A stretch of DNA of 62,902 nt from Candidatus Nitrosotalea sp. TS (GCF_011319465.1 NZ_RCMB01000019.1:1-62902), one strand, 5' to 3'; shown: positions 39,293 through 49,191, numbered from the stretch's first letter. A program made the numbers and translations. The notes: generated by a model not told the origin, from the letters alone.

Positions 39293-40564
39293 TTGAATAT
39301 CACTGAAAAGATTCTGGCTAGAGCATCAGGAAAAACCAAAGTGTCTCCAGACGATGTCATATTTGCTAATGTGGATAAGGTGATGGTACATGATGTATCT
39401 GGACCTGGAGTAATAGCTGTATTTGAAAAATTAAAGAAGACTGGAATGAAGATCGAAAAATTATGGGCTCCGGAAAAAGTGTGGGTTGCCGAGGATCATT
39501 TTGTACCTGCAGCTGACAAAATATCTGCTCAAAATGTGGTATTGTTGACGCAATTCACAAAAGAGTATGGCATAGAAAAGCATTTCAAATATGGCATGGG
39601 TCAGTATGGGATCTGTCACACACTTTCTCACGAAGAGGCAATGGTTTTACCAGGCGAGGTCTATGTCGGGGGTGATTCGCATACAAACACCACTGGAGCA
39701 CTAGGTGCATTTGCAGCAGGACTTGGACATACTGATGTAGCGTATGTTCTATTGAATGGAAAGATCTGGTTCAAGGTTCCAGAAACAATCTACTTTAAGC
39801 TAAATGGAAAATTGCCTGACTATGTAATGGCAAAGGACTTGATATTGAAAATAATTGGTGACATTGGTACTGATGGTGGTGCATACAAGACAATGCAATT
39901 TGGAGGATCTGGAATTTCCGAAATGTCTGTTGAGGAAAGACTAACTCTAACTAACATGACTACAGAAGCTGGGGCAAAAAGTGGAATAATTGAACCAGAT
40001 CAAAAAATACGAGACTATCTTGCACAGAGAGGAGCTACAAATTACAGTGAAGTTCACGGAGATCCTGACGCTCAATATGAAAAAACCTACGAATATGAGG
40101 CGTCTGAACTTGATCCAATTGTAGCTAAACCATTCTCTCCAGAAAATATCACAGTCGCACGGGAACTATCATCTGTATCGCTTGACAAGGCATACATTGG
40201 TTCATGTACTGGCGCAAAACTTGAGGACTTGAGAGCTGCGGCAAAAATACTTAAAGGAAGAAAAGTAAAGATTAGAACTGAAGTACTTCCTGCCGCGATA
40301 TCTATCTTCAGAAAGGCAATGGATGAAGGGCTTGTAAAGATTTTCATGGATGCTGGCGCCATGGTGGGTCCACCAACATGTGGTGCCTGCTGTGGTGCAC
40401 ATATGGGAGTCTTGGCAAAAGATGAGGTGTGCATTAGCACCACAAATAGAAATTTCCCAGGCAGAATGGGTCATGTTGAATCAAAGACGTATCTTGCTTC
40501 ACCCCTTGTTGCAGCTGCATCTGCAATCACAGGAAAAATCACAGATCCGAGGGACATTAAATGA
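39293..40564 (+). CDS. leuC: Isopropylmalate/homoaconitate dehydratase-type large subunit, archaeal class
   Basis: Aconitase-superfamily large subunit, 423 aa, of the short archaeal LeuC/HacA class. The [4Fe-4S] ligands are Cys in GSCTGAKLEDL and the two in GPPTCGACCGAH. It also shows GDSHTNTTGALGAFAAGLGHTD and the C-terminal ISTTNRNFPGRMG. It isomerises 2-isopropylmalate or a related 2-hydroxyacid through a cis-alkene. The small subunit follows with an ATGA overlap. A second, bacterial-class pair lies directly downstream, so this pair's substrate is uncertain. Confidence 0.88.
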   Translation: MNITEKILARASGKTKVSPDDVIFANVDKVMVHDVSGPGVIAVFEKLKKTGMKIEKLWAPEKVWVAEDHFVPAADKISAQNVVLLTQFTKEYGIEKHFKYGMGQYGICHTLSHEEAMVLPGEVYVGGDSHTNTTGALGAFAAGLGHTDVAYVLLNGKIWFKVPETIYFKLNGKLPDYVMAKDLILKIIGDIGTDGGAYKTMQFGGSGISEMSVEERLTLTNMTTEAGAKSGIIEPDQKIRDYLAQRGATNYSEVHGDPDAQYEKTYEYEASELDPIVAKPFSPENITVARELSSVSLDKAYIGSCTGAKLEDLRAAAKILKGRKVKIRTEVLPAAISIFRKAMDEGLVKIFMDAGAMVGPPTCGACCGAHMGVLAKDEVCISTTNRNFPGRMGHVESKTYLASPLVAAASAITGKITDPRDIK

Positions 40565-41043
40565 AAGGCTCTGTAATAAAATATGAAAGGGACAACATTG
40601 ACACAGATGTAATATTGCCAGGTCCATACCTAAAAATTCATGATTACAATGAGCTTGCAAAACATGCCATGGAGGGAATTGACAAAGATTTTCACAAAAA
40701 AGTAAAACCAGGCGATTTCTTAGTTGCGGGTAAAAACTTTGGCTGCGGCTCTTCAAGGGAACATGCACCAATAGCACTATCGTACTCTGGAGTCAAGGCA
40801 GTTCTGGCATTGTCCTTTGCAAGAATATTCTATAGAAATGCAGTAGATGGCGCATTCTTGTTACCTATTGAGATAGAAGAAAATGCCTACAAGGACATAT
40901 CTGAAGGAGATCAACTCGAGATTGAAATATCTAAAAATGAAATAAGGAATATGACAAAAAATGCGACCTACAAAATAAAGCCATTTCCAGAATTGATAGG
41001 AAAAATAATTGCAGCGGGCGGATTGTTCAACTACAAACCATAG
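40561..41043 (+). CDS. leuD: Isopropylmalate/homoaconitate dehydratase-type small subunit
   Basis: 160-aa swivelling domain that closes the active site. It shows NIDTDVILPGPYL and the conserved KNFGCGSSREHAP. In the substrate-recognition loop after the PGPYL segment it reads YLKIHDYNEL, unlike the YLRT I recall for Methanocaldococcus IPM isomerase or the YLVY of homoaconitase. Specificity therefore cannot be assigned from that loop. Coupled to the upstream large subunit. Confidence 0.88.
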   Translation: MKGSVIKYERDNIDTDVILPGPYLKIHDYNELAKHAMEGIDKDFHKKVKPGDFLVAGKNFGCGSSREHAPIALSYSGVKAVLALSFARIFYRNAVDGAFLLPIEIEENAYKDISEGDQLEIEISKNEIRNMTKNATYKIKPFPELIGKIIAAGGLFNYKP

Positions 41044-41077
41044 AAAATCTACTCCGTAACAATTGTTCGTTATACCA

Positions 41078-41084
41078 TTATATC
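41078..41084 (+). promoter_or_regulatory. TATA-like box for the second leuC/leuD pair
   Basis: TTATATC lies about 28 nt before the ATG at 41109. The second pair therefore has its own promoter. Confidence 0.45.
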
Positions 41085-41108
41085 TCCGATTTGAATGTGA
41101 ATAATTAG

Positions 41109-42521
41109 ATGGCAAAGACCTTGTTTGAAAAGATCTGGGATTCACATGTAGTAAAAGAAGGCAACGGCCGTTCTCTGTTGTATGTTGACAGACACCTAGT
41201 GCATGAGGTTACATCACCACAGGCTTTTGATGGACTACGCATGAATAAGAGGAAGGTACGAAGAACAGATCTTACTTTTGCAACCATGGATCATAATGTG
41301 CCAACAAGCAACAGGTCATTACCTATACTGGACCAAACCTCTGCAACGCAGATAAAGGCACTTGAAAGAAACTGCAAAGAGTTTGGAATTGAGCTTTTTG
41401 ATATTAACAGTCCAAATCAAGGAATAGTTCATGTCATAGGTCCTGAACTTGGAATAACCTTGCCTGGAACAACAATAGTCTGCGGCGATAGTCATACTTC
41501 CACTCATGGAGCTTTTGGTGCACTTGCTTTTGGAATTGGTACAAGTGATGTAGAACATGTACTGGCTACTCAATGCATATGGATGGAAAAACCAAAGACA
41601 TTTGAAATTAGGGTGGAAGGAAAACGAAAGAACCCTCATGCGATAACTGCTAAGGATATCATACTTTCAATAATACGACGGATTGGTACTGCCGGAGGCA
41701 CAGGTACCATATTTGAGTATAGGGGAGAGACAATCTCAGAACTTAGTATGGAACAAAGGATGACTATATGCAATATGTCAATTGAAGGAGGTGCAAGAGC
41801 AGGTCTTGTAGCTCCAGATGAAAAGACATTTGATTATTTGAAAGGGCGAAGATATGTTCCCAAAAATTATGACAAATTAGTAGAATATTGGAGAGAAAAC
41901 TTGAAGACTGATAATAACGCAAGATTTGATAAAAGTTTCACATTACATGCGGATACAATTGCGCCTCAGGTAAGCTGGGGAACAAATCCTGCAATGACTA
42001 TTGATGTCACAGGCAAGGTTCCATTTCCTGAGGAATATGCAAAAGGAAACCCTGAGGAAGAAAAAGCTGCAACCAAAGCCCTACAATATATGGGACTCAA
42101 ATCAGGAACTTTGATTACTGATATTGAACTAGACAGAGTTTTCATTGGATCTTGTACAAATTCTAGATTGGAAGATTTGACTGAGGCTGCAAAAATAGTA
42201 AAAGGAAACAAAGTTTCATCAAAAATAAGGGCGATGATTGTACCTGGCTCACAGCATGTGAAGAAACAATCCGAAGAATTAGGCCTTGATAGGATCTTCA
42301 AAGATGCAGGTTTTGAGTGGCGAGAATCAGGATGTAGCATGTGTCTTGGAATGAATCCTGATATTCTATCTGCTGGTGAAAGATGTGCAAGCACTTCTAA
42401 TAGGAATTTTGAAGGCAGGCAAGGTTCTGGTGGTAGGACCCACCTTGTTAGTCCTGTAATGGCGGCCGCTGCTGCAATTCGTGGTCATTTTGTTGACGTA
42501 CGTGAGTTGGATTTGAACTGA
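41109..42521 (+). CDS. leuC: 3-isopropylmalate dehydratase large subunit, bacterial class
   Basis: 470 aa, the length and order of bacterial LeuC. It shows [20 protein letters not shown] near the start, [20 protein letters not shown], cluster cysteines in [11 protein letters not shown] and [10 protein letters not shown], and [19 protein letters not shown]. It catalyses the second step of leucine synthesis with its LeuD partner 1 bp downstream. Its close resemblance to bacterial sequences, next to an archaeal-class pair, suggests ancient horizontal acquisition. Confidence 0.93.
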   Translation: MAKTLFEKIWDSHVVKEGNGRSLLYVDRHLVHEVTSPQAFDGLRMNKRKVRRTDLTFATMDHNVPTSNRSLPILDQTSATQIKALERNCKEFGIELFDINSPNQGIVHVIGPELGITLPGTTIVCGDSHTSTHGAFGALAFGIGTSDVEHVLATQCIWMEKPKTFEIRVEGKRKNPHAITAKDIILSIIRRIGTAGGTGTIFEYRGETISELSMEQRMTICNMSIEGGARAGLVAPDEKTFDYLKGRRYVPKNYDKLVEYWRENLKTDNNARFDKSFTLHADTIAPQVSWGTNPAMTIDVTGKVPFPEEYAKGNPEEEKAATKALQYMGLKSGTLITDIELDRVFIGSCTNSRLEDLTEAAKIVKGNKVSSKIRAMIVPGSQHVKKQSEELGLDRIFKDAGFEWRESGCSMCLGMNPDILSAGERCASTSNRNFEGRQGSGGRTHLVSPVMAAAAAIRGHFVDVRELDLN

Positions 42522-42522
42522 G

Positions 42523-43113
42523 ATGGAACCTTTCATAACAATCAAAAGTATTGCAACTCCACTTGACAAGGTTAATGTTGATACTGATCAGATAATTCCG
42601 AAACAATTCTTAAAACTGGTTCAAAAAACTGGGTTTGGACAATATTTGTTTTATGACTGGAGATATGAAAAAGATGGAACTGAAAAAAAAGACTTTGTTT
42701 TAAATGAACCAAAATATAAAAATTCAAAGATATTGTTAGCAAGAAACAATTTTGGATGTGGATCAAGCAGAGAACACGCTGCTTGGGCGCTTCTAGATTT
42801 TGGGTTCAGAGCTGTCCTGTCTACATCATTTGCTGATATTTTTTATAACAACTGTTTCAAAAATGGAATATTACCAATAAAGGTAAATGAACAAGTATTA
42901 CAGAAATTATTTGAAAGTAGATCTGAGATTGAAATAGATCTGCAAAAACAAACCATAATCAATGATGATACATCTATATCTTTTGATATTGAACCTCATT
43001 GGAAAAAAATTCTCCTTGAGGGTCTTGATGATATTGCAGTTACACTACAACATAACGACGAGATCTCAAAATATGAAGCCGCTCAAAGAAACTCTAGCCT
43101 TGGAGTTTCTTAA
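42523..43113 (+). CDS. leuD: 3-isopropylmalate dehydratase small subunit, bacterial class
   Basis: 196 aa with the bacterial LeuD features NVDTDQIIPKQFLKLVQKTG, RNNFGCGSSREHAAWAL and SFADIFYNNCFKNGILPI. It pairs with the LeuC just upstream. Its 3' end overlaps the convergent nucleotidyltransferase by 20 bp. Confidence 0.93.
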   Translation: MEPFITIKSIATPLDKVNVDTDQIIPKQFLKLVQKTGFGQYLFYDWRYEKDGTEKKDFVLNEPKYKNSKILLARNNFGCGSSREHAAWALLDFGFRAVLSTSFADIFYNNCFKNGILPIKVNEQVLQKLFESRSEIEIDLQKQTIINDDTSISFDIEPHWKKILLEGLDDIAVTLQHNDEISKYEAAQRNSSLGVS

Positions 43114-43830
43114 TTATTGTATTTACCAGTTCTTTTTCTCTTTCAACACGACCTGGTGAATCCACATCAATCCATGGATTCTTTCCTATATCGTAAGCAC
43201 TAATCTTTCCTTCTTTTGATAATGGTTGGAGAATATCATATGAAAGATTCATTTCTTTTCTTTTATCTTTTTTTGACTTGATGATCTTCAGAATTTTTGA
43301 GTTTAGGATGTAGATTCCAAGACATTCGGCCATCTCGAGTTTTATTGTTGGTTTTTCCCTAAATTCAACGACTATTCCATTTTCTACTATGGCATAACCT
43401 GTCTCTTCCTTCCTGTACTTTCTGGTAGCTATTGTAGCTAGGGTATTTTTTTCTCTATGAAACTGATACATATTTTTGACATCAAGAGGGGTCAGGTTAT
43501 CAACAAACCATAGCAGAAATTCTGAATTTTTTTCCAGAATCTTATCTAGATGTACTAGATCTCCACCAGTCCCACTTTGAGAATCTTGAATAAATCTGAA
43601 GTGGCTTTTTTGCCCTTTTGTAATTTTCAAAATATTTTTCTATTTGTTTGCCTAAATCCATCAAAATCTGCAAGGATGATTATATCCTCTATGATCTTAA
43701 ATGATGATAGGTATTCCACAATGTGAGCAATTAGTGGTTTTCCATGAACCGGTATCATTGCTTTTGGAATATAGTCTGTAAAAGGCCTTCCACGTGTTCC
43801 ACGCCCGCCGGCCAGAATTACAGCTTTCAA
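43094..43830 (-). CDS. Sugar-phosphate nucleotidyltransferase (two frameshifts)
   Basis: Activates a sugar phosphate with an NTP. N-terminal LAGGRGTRGRPFTDYIPKAM is the GxGTRxxPxT nucleotide loop and IPVHGKPLI follows. The central FIQDSQSGTGGDL and C-terminal NPWIDVDSPGRV fit glucose-1-phosphate thymidylyltransferase/NDP-mannose pyrophosphorylase relatives. Surplus bases near 43655 (AAA) and 43617 (TTTT) break the frame, and the restored linker reads GLGKQIEKYFENYKGQ. About 245 aa, without an acyltransferase-type hexapeptide tail. It starts 2 bp after rps9 and seems to ride on the ribosomal operon. Confidence 0.85.
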
Positions 43831-43832
43831 AG

Positions 43833-44288
43833 CTACCTGTATGATTTCTGTTTTCTTCTTCTAGCACTAGGGCCGCCAAATTTCTTTGGTTCTTTTCTTC
43901 TGTCGTCGCCGCTAAGCAAGTGTTTATCGTATTCTGAAATTTTCTTTTTTAGATCTTCGCGAACTGTTCTTGTAAATGGATGATCTTTTGGCTCTTTTCG
44001 GGTCTTTGTCCAACCTGTCAAAGCTCTTGATATTGCAACAGCACTTGCATATGATTGTCCCATAAAACCGCCACCACGTACTTTGACTGAAAGATCAATT
44101 TTGTTTCTAAGTTCTCCTGTGATTTCAAGCGGGGCAAGAATTACTTCTCTTGCTATTTCTTGTTGCATCATCTCTACTGGAACATTGTTGATTCTAACTC
44201 GACCTGCTCCCTTTGTGATAAAGGCATGAGCACGTGCAGTTTTTCTTGATGCGAAATAACCTTCAAGTTTTGCCATTATTCGTGCCAC
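43833..44288 (-). CDS. rps9: Ribosomal protein S9
   Basis: 151 aa with KTARAHAFITKGAGRVRINN, GGGFMGQSYASAVAISRAL and the basic C-terminal tail (SARRRKQKSYR) whose last residues contact tRNA in the P site. Overlaps rpl13 by 13 bp. Confidence 0.96.
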   Translation of the reverse strand: MARIMAKLEGYFASRKTARAHAFITKGAGRVRINNVPVEMMQQEIAREVILAPLEITGELRNKIDLSVKVRGGGFMGQSYASAVAISRALTGWTKTRKEPKDHPFTRTVREDLKKKISEYDKHLLSGDDRRKEPKKFGGPSARRRKQKSYR

Positions 44289-44752
44289 CCTACAGTTCTG
44301 CCTAGCTCTCCAAAAGTTGTATAATATGCAGCCGGCCTTCTTATCTTTGCATCTTCAAACTGAGTAGTCTTTTTTGATTTTAATTCATTTGGAACTCCCA
44401 AATATGCTCTCAGTCTCTTTAAGGCTGTCTGACCAGAAGGCTTGTTCTTTGGAAGCATACCTCTTACCATCTTTGTGATCATTGTATCAGGTCGACGAGG
44501 ATGGAATGGACCAAATTTAGGATTGTTAATACTTGCTACCTCGAGAAACTTTCTATATTCACCAATTATCATATGTCTGTCACCACTGAGCATGATGTTT
44601 TCAGAATTTACAATTGAAACTCTTGTACCGTTTATCAATAATTTTGCTACGTGTGAACACAGTCTTCCAGCTACCTGGTTTGTACCATCTACTATTATGT
44701 CCTGAGGCTTTTTGGATTCTGTCTTTGCCTGTGTCTGTTCTTGTTTAGCCAA
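44276..44752 (-). CDS. rpl13: Ribosomal protein L13
   Basis: 158 aa. A Gln/Lys-rich N-terminal extension precedes the uL13 core DGTNQVAGRLCSHVAKLLIN and MVRGMLPKNKPSGQTALKRL. Overlaps rpl18e by 8 bp in the archaeal rpoD-L18e-L13-S9 order. Confidence 0.96.
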   Translation of the reverse strand: MAKQEQTQAKTESKKPQDIIVDGTNQVAGRLCSHVAKLLINGTRVSIVNSENIMLSGDRHMIIGEYRKFLEVASINNPKFGPFHPRRPDTMITKMVRGMLPKNKPSGQTALKRLRAYLGVPNELKSKKTTQFEDAKIRRPAAYYTTFGELGRTVGWHE

Positions 44753-45092
44753 GTATTTTCACTCCTTTACCTGTTGGGTTATTCTTGATCATCTGTGCAA
44801 AGTCTATGATCTTTCCTCCTGATTGTGTTATTTTCTTTGCTCCTGTTGTGGAAATTGAGAAAGAGCATAATGTTATCTTGTGTGAAATGTTTCCAGTACC
44901 CAGAACCTTTCCAGGTACTATGACTATGTCATTATCGCTTACGAACCTGTCAATTTGACCTAAATTGAGTACTCTTTTTGTTCTGGCTGGTTTTAACGCC
45001 ATCTCTGAAAGTCTCAACCAGATGGGTGCCTTGTTCTTCTTTGAGGCCACTTTGAGTTCTTTTGCCATTCGTATGACAACTTGATTAGTCAT
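44745..45092 (-). CDS. rpl18e: Ribosomal protein L18e
   Basis: 115-aa archaeal/eukaryotic protein related to L15, with WLRLSEMALKPARTKRVLNL and VPGKVLGTGNISHKIT. It lies between rpoD and rpl13. Confidence 0.95.
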   Translation of the reverse strand: MTNQVVIRMAKELKVASKKNKAPIWLRLSEMALKPARTKRVLNLGQIDRFVSDNDIVIVPGKVLGTGNISHKITLCSFSISTTGAKKITQSGGKIIDFAQMIKNNPTGKGVKILG

Positions 45093-45131
45093 GTGTACTT
45101 ATGCCAATTTTTACCCAAATATAATATATGC

Positions 45132-45767
45132 TCAGCCAAGTGCTGCCATTGTCTGCTGAAATTCGCCCAGTCTCTTCTCTAACTCTTCAACTGCTGCTTT
45201 TACTACTTCGCCTGGGGTCAAACTTCCTACAGTTTCTACCGTCAAAATATGTTCGTCAACGTTGTTACCTTGAGTTAGAACTGAAACTGTCGCAGAATTC
45301 CATTTTGCATGCTCGCTACCTCGTCCAAGTCTTGCATAAGCTTCAATCTTCAACTTTTGGCCTGGCGCCAAAGCCACGATGGGAATATTGGGATTTACTG
45401 GCTTTACAACTTCATCTTCAGAACTAAGATCTTGTGACGTAACAGTGCGAGTTGTGTCAGAATTACCAGAATCTAGCATCAATAAGACTCTACAACGACT
45501 ACATCCTAACTCGCTATTGCAGTCACAGGCGGAAGGCTCTACGAATCTAGAAAGGTCTGTTTTCAATGGTAGCATGGCAAGTCTGTGCGATACGCCTTCA
45601 TCTGCCAAAACTGAAGAATTTTCGATCATTACAACATCATCAATTGCAAAGGTAGGCACACCAGAAAGGCAAATCCTTCTGAGCGCATTGGCATATTGAA
45701 GCGGTATTCCCTTTAATTTAACAATAATTCTATTTTCATTTTCTTCAATTATCTCTAGAGAAGTCAA
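45132..45767 (-). CDS. rpoD: RNA polymerase subunit D (Rpb3/AlphaNTD homologue)
   Basis: Assembly platform of archaeal RNA polymerase with subunit L. 211 aa: dimerisation domain (PLQYANALRRICLSGVPTFA, AIDDVVMIENSSVLADE) split by an insert with cysteines (EPSACDCNSELGCSRCRVLL). That spacing could hold a small Fe-S or zinc site, as in Sulfolobus RpoD; whether it is loaded is not known. TTG start, divergent from the SBDS gene. rps13, rps4 and rps11, which often precede rpoD in archaea, are not here. Confidence 0.95.
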   Translation of the reverse strand: MTSLEIIEENENRIIVKLKGIPLQYANALRRICLSGVPTFAIDDVVMIENSSVLADEGVSHRLAMLPLKTDLSRFVEPSACDCNSELGCSRCRVLLMLDSGNSDTTRTVTSQDLSSEDEVVKPVNPNIPIVALAPGQKLKIEAYARLGRGSEHAKWNSATVSVLTQGNNVDEHILTVETVGSLTPGEVVKAAVEELEKRLGEFQQTMAALG

Positions 45768-45819
45768 ACCTTGTGGATGAAGACTGAAATTCCAAATAAA
45801 AATCTAGCGAGTTTTTCTG

Positions 45820-45830
45820 TATAGATAAAT
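45820..45830 (+). promoter_or_regulatory. TATA-like box for the SBDS-exosome operon
   Basis: TATAGATAAAT lies about 28 nt before the ATG at 45853. This favours that ATG over the one at 45838. Confidence 0.45.
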
Positions 45831-45852
45831 ACCAAGAATGGATACCTCAGTC

Positions 45853-46539
45853 ATGGATAAAGTTACGGTTGTTAGGTTGTCTGTAGAGGGCGAAAAGTTC
45901 GAAATTATAGTAAAACCAGATCCTGCCCTTGAGTTTAAACTTGGCAAAAGAAAGGAAGTTTCAGGTGTCCTAGTTTCAGATGAAGTGTATTCGGATTCAA
46001 ACAAAGGAACAAGGGCATCCACAGAAAAACTGATGAAAGCGTTCAAAACCACAGATTCTATTTCTATTGCAACAATTATACTGCAAAAAGGAGACCTTAA
46101 TCTCACTACAGATCAGAGACGAAAGATGGTCACAGAAAAACGTAAACAAATTGTAGATTCTATTGCAAAAAGCTTTGTAGATCCACGATCCCATCTTCCG
46201 CACCCGCCGCTTAGAATAGAACAAGCAATGGATGATGCTCGAATCTCAATTGATCCGTTTAGAAACGTAGATGAACAAATTAAAGAAATTGTTGAACAAC
46301 TCCGATCAATTATTCCACTCAAGTCGGAAAATATGTTACTTGAAGTTGTGGTACCTGCACAATTTGCAGCTCAATCTTATTCGGTATTGAAGTCATTTGG
46401 TTCTTTGAAGAATGAAGAATGGCAATCAAATGGATCTCTTAAAGTAATACTAGATATACCGGCTGCGGCAAGAGCAAATGTGATTGATAGGTTGGGTTCG
46501 GTAACAAAAGGTACTGCTTCTGTTGAGGTTTCGAAATGA
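45853..46539 (+). CDS. sdo1: SBDS/Sdo1 ribosome maturation protein
   Basis: Homologue of the Shwachman-Bodian-Diamond protein, which releases the anti-association factor aIF6 from 60S-like subunits. Three domains in about 228 residues: FYSH-like N-terminal (VRLSVEGEKFEIIVKPDPAL), central helical (RPL-type HPPLRIEQAMDDARISIDP), and C-terminal ferredoxin-like. Start chosen at MDKVTVVRL from promoter spacing; an in-frame ATG lies five codons upstream. ATGA-type overlap with rrp4. Confidence 0.94.
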   Translation: MDKVTVVRLSVEGEKFEIIVKPDPALEFKLGKRKEVSGVLVSDEVYSDSNKGTRASTEKLMKAFKTTDSISIATIILQKGDLNLTTDQRRKMVTEKRKQIVDSIAKSFVDPRSHLPHPPLRIEQAMDDARISIDPFRNVDEQIKEIVEQLRSIIPLKSENMLLEVVVPAQFAAQSYSVLKSFGSLKNEEWQSNGSLKVILDIPAAARANVIDRLGSVTKGTASVEVSK

Positions 46540-47241
46540 TGGACATAAAAAGAAGATATGTCATACCTGGCGACGTTATTGTAACCGGACCATTGAGACC
46601 AGAGCAAAACGTATACCAAGAGGGCGACAGAATTATTTCAACCTGTGTTGGAATATCTGAAATTTTCGAGAATGCTGTAAGAGTAATCCCACTAACGGGC
46701 GTATATGTACCAAAAACAAATGATTTGGTAATTGGAAAAGTAGTTGGAACTTCTCCGTTGTCTTGGGAGTTTGACATTAATTCTTGTTTTATAGGCTTTT
46801 TACCAGCTCAGGATGTTTTTGGCAGAGATTATTCTCCAACTAAGGATGAATTAAAACAAAGATTGAACATTGGAGACTTGGTAGCTGCAAGAGTAGCAAA
46901 TTTTGACAGATCACGAGATCCGCTTTTGAACCGTTCAAGATAGAGATCTAGGTAAAATTGATGCCGGTGAGCTAATCGAGATAGCTCCGAGCAAAGTACC
47001 TCGACTGATAGGCAAGAGAGGCTCAATGATCCAATCTATAGAAATGGCAACAAAGGCAATCATAACAATTGGCCAAAATGGATGGATTGTAGTATCTTGC
47101 GACGATCCAGAGGGATTATTAAAGGCAATTGAGGCGGTAAAAATGGTGGATGCCCTAGCGCATACGCCTAACTTGACTGAAAGAGTCAAATCTATGCTAG
47201 GAATACCAGAGGATGAAAATAATGACACAATTAATGAGTGA
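46536..47241 (+). CDS. rrp4: Exosome RNA-binding subunit Rrp4 (one frameshift)
   Basis: Cap protein of the archaeal exosome. N-terminal domain (RRYVIPGDVIVTGPLRPEQN), an S1 domain, and a KH domain with KVPRLIGKRGSMIQSIE. One surplus A at 46929-46930 splits the S1 region; the repaired segment reads DPLLTVQDRDLGKIDAGEL. About 234 residues. Overlaps the rrp41 start by about 29 bp. Confidence 0.94.
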
Positions 47242-47939
47242 AGATGGAATTAGATGTGATGGGAGAAGAGTAGACCAATTAAGAAATATCTCGATCAAAG
47301 TTGGCGTTCTAAAGAATGCTGATGGGTCAGCATATATCGAATTTGGTAAAAACAAGATTCTTGCAGGTGTCTTTGGACCAAGAGACGTACATCCAAAACA
47401 CATGGCTAATCCTGATACTGGAATTTTGCGTTGCAGATATCACATGTCGCCATTTTCTGTAACTGAGAGAAAAAATCCAGCTCCATCAAGAAGAGAAATT
47501 GAGATATCCAAAGTACTAAAGGAAGCACTTCAACCAGCCTTAATCTTGAAAGATTTTCCAAGAACTGTTATTGATGTATTTGTGGAAGTTCTTCAGGCTG
47601 ATGGTGGTTCTAGATGTGCTGCTCTTGATGCAGCGGCAGTTGCATTGGCAGATACTGGTATACCAATGAGAGACTTGGTATCTGCATGTGCAGCAGGTAA
47701 AGTAGCTGATAGAATAGTTCTAGATGTAAACAACGAAGAAGATCAAGAAGGACAAGCAGACATGCCTGTTGCAATAATGCCAAACTCCGGAAAAGTTACT
47801 TTGATGCAACTTGATGGAATCTTGACATCGGAGGAATACAAAACATGCTTGCAAACAGCCATAGGTGGCTTGCAGACAGGTCTATGAGGTTCAAAGAAGA
47901 GCTCTTATTGAAAGATACTTTGAAAGTGGAGTGCAATAA
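47213..47939 (+). CDS. rrp41: Exosome catalytic subunit Rrp41 (frameshift near the 3' end)
   Basis: Phosphorolytic 3'-5' exoribonuclease of the RNase PH fold. It shows DGRRVDQLRNISIKVGVL, the RNA-binding RCRYHMSPFS, EVLQADGGSRCAALDAAAVA and DLVSACAAGKV, with catalytic Asp in NEEDQEGQADMPVA. A surplus base near 47868 shifts the last 20 codons; corrected, the end is QVYEVQRRALIERYFESGVQ. About 241 aa. Start ATG at 47213 or 47222. Confidence 0.94.
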
Positions 47940-47941
47940 AA

Positions 47942-48745
47942 TTGGAATCTGTAATAATTGATCAATTAAAACGAGATAAAATCTTAGACTTGCTCAAGCA
48001 GGGAAAAAGATTGGACGGTCGTGCCCTTGACGAACAGCGTCCTCTGAGCATAGAAACAGGAGTTATTCCAAAAGCAAATGGTTCTGCTAGAGTGAAGCTA
48101 GGAAATACCGAAGTCATTACGGGAGTTAAAGTCCAGCCTGACAAGCCATTTCCTGACTTGGGAGACAAAGGAATTCTTATCTGCACTGCTGAAATTCTTC
48201 CACTTGCTGATCCACATGTAGAGCCTGGACCTCCAACTGAGGAAGTAATTGAACTTGCCAGAGTTGTAGATCGTGGTATAAGAGAGACTGAAATGATTGA
48301 TCTGCATCAACTTGTTTTAATTGAGAACAAGTCCGTTGTAGGGATATTCATTGATAGTAGTGTTATTGATTCTGATGGAAATCTCTTTGATGCCTGCTCA
48401 TATGCTTCAGTGTCTGCAGTACTTTCCTCAACCATTCCAAAATACGAAATTAAAGATGAAGCACCCGTCTTAGTTGAAGGAGTCACATCAAAGCCTCCTG
48501 TGAAGACATTGCCAGTTTCAGTTACTATGGCAAGAATAGGGGATTACATAATTGTAGATCCTACCAAGGATGAAGAAGCATGCATGGACGCAAGAATTAC
48601 TATCACCACAAACTCTGCAGGTAATATTTGTGCATTGCAAAAGGGTGGGGAAGATGGATTCTCAGTTGATCAACTTTTAAAGTGCTCAGAACTGGCACTC
48701 TCCGTGGGAACAAAAATAAGGAAGAAGCTAGAACAGTTGATGTAG
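47942..48745 (+). CDS. rrp42: Exosome structural subunit Rrp42
   Basis: Non-catalytic RNase PH-like partner that alternates with Rrp41 in the hexameric ring. 267 aa with GKRLDGRALDEQRPLSIETG and GNTEVITGVKVQPDKPFPD. TTG start 2 bp after the rrp41 stop. Fully conserved archaeal exosome gene order. Confidence 0.95.
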   Translation: MESVIIDQLKRDKILDLLKQGKRLDGRALDEQRPLSIETGVIPKANGSARVKLGNTEVITGVKVQPDKPFPDLGDKGILICTAEILPLADPHVEPGPPTEEVIELARVVDRGIRETEMIDLHQLVLIENKSVVGIFIDSSVIDSDGNLFDACSYASVSAVLSSTIPKYEIKDEAPVLVEGVTSKPPVKTLPVSVTMARIGDYIIVDPTKDEEACMDARITITTNSAGNICALQKGGEDGFSVDQLLKCSELALSVGTKIRKKLEQLM

Positions 48746-48746
48746 T

Positions 48747-48962
48747 ATGGCAAAAGGTAAAGGAGCTTCGCTAAAAGGTCTGGGTCAAAAGTATGGATTA
48801 AAACCACGCAAAAAGTTCACTGCAGTACATAGACTTCTAAAGACTAAGCGAAGATGTCCTGACTGTGGCTCTATTCAATTTGGTAGAGAGGCAGTAGGTA
48901 TATGGGTATGTAAGAAGTGTGGTTTCAAAGTAGCAGGCATGGCCTATGACGTTAAACTATAG
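48747..48962 (+). CDS. rpl37ae: Ribosomal protein L37Ae
   Basis: 71-aa zinc-ribbon ribosomal protein (eL43). C37/C40 (CPDC) and C55/C58 (CKKC) bind zinc. It follows rrp42 by 1 bp, as in many archaea, and overlaps pcc1 by 17 bp. Confidence 0.96.
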   Translation: MAKGKGASLKGLGQKYGLKPRKKFTAVHRLLKTKRRCPDCGSIQFGREAVGIWVCKKCGFKVAGMAYDVKL

Positions 48963-49191
48963 CGCTAAAATCCAAGTTTTTGCTGGTAAAAAAAACAAGG
49001 CAATTTTCAAGTCTTTAGAAACTGATAACAAATTTTATGATGAAAATCCAACTCAGACAAAAATGACGCTTGATAAGGAAATAGAAATTCTAATTGACAC
49101 TCAGGAGATTGCACATCTTCGCGCCAACTTGAACTCTACATTACGTCTGATTCAAACAAGTAATGACGCAATAGAATCGGTAAAAATATAA
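48946..49191 (+). CDS. pcc1: KEOPS complex subunit Pcc1
   Basis: Small 81-aa dimeric subunit of KEOPS, which makes t6A37 in tRNA together with Kae1 and Bud32. It has the two-strand, one-helix pattern with EIAHLRANLNSTLRLIQTSN near the end, the Pcc1 signature region. Position between L37Ae and prefoldin beta is the conserved archaeal location. The other KEOPS genes are elsewhere. Confidence 0.85.
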   Translation: MTLNYSAKIQVFAGKKNKAIFKSLETDNKFYDENPTQTKMTLDKEIEILIDTQEIAHLRANLNSTLRLIQTSNDAIESVKI

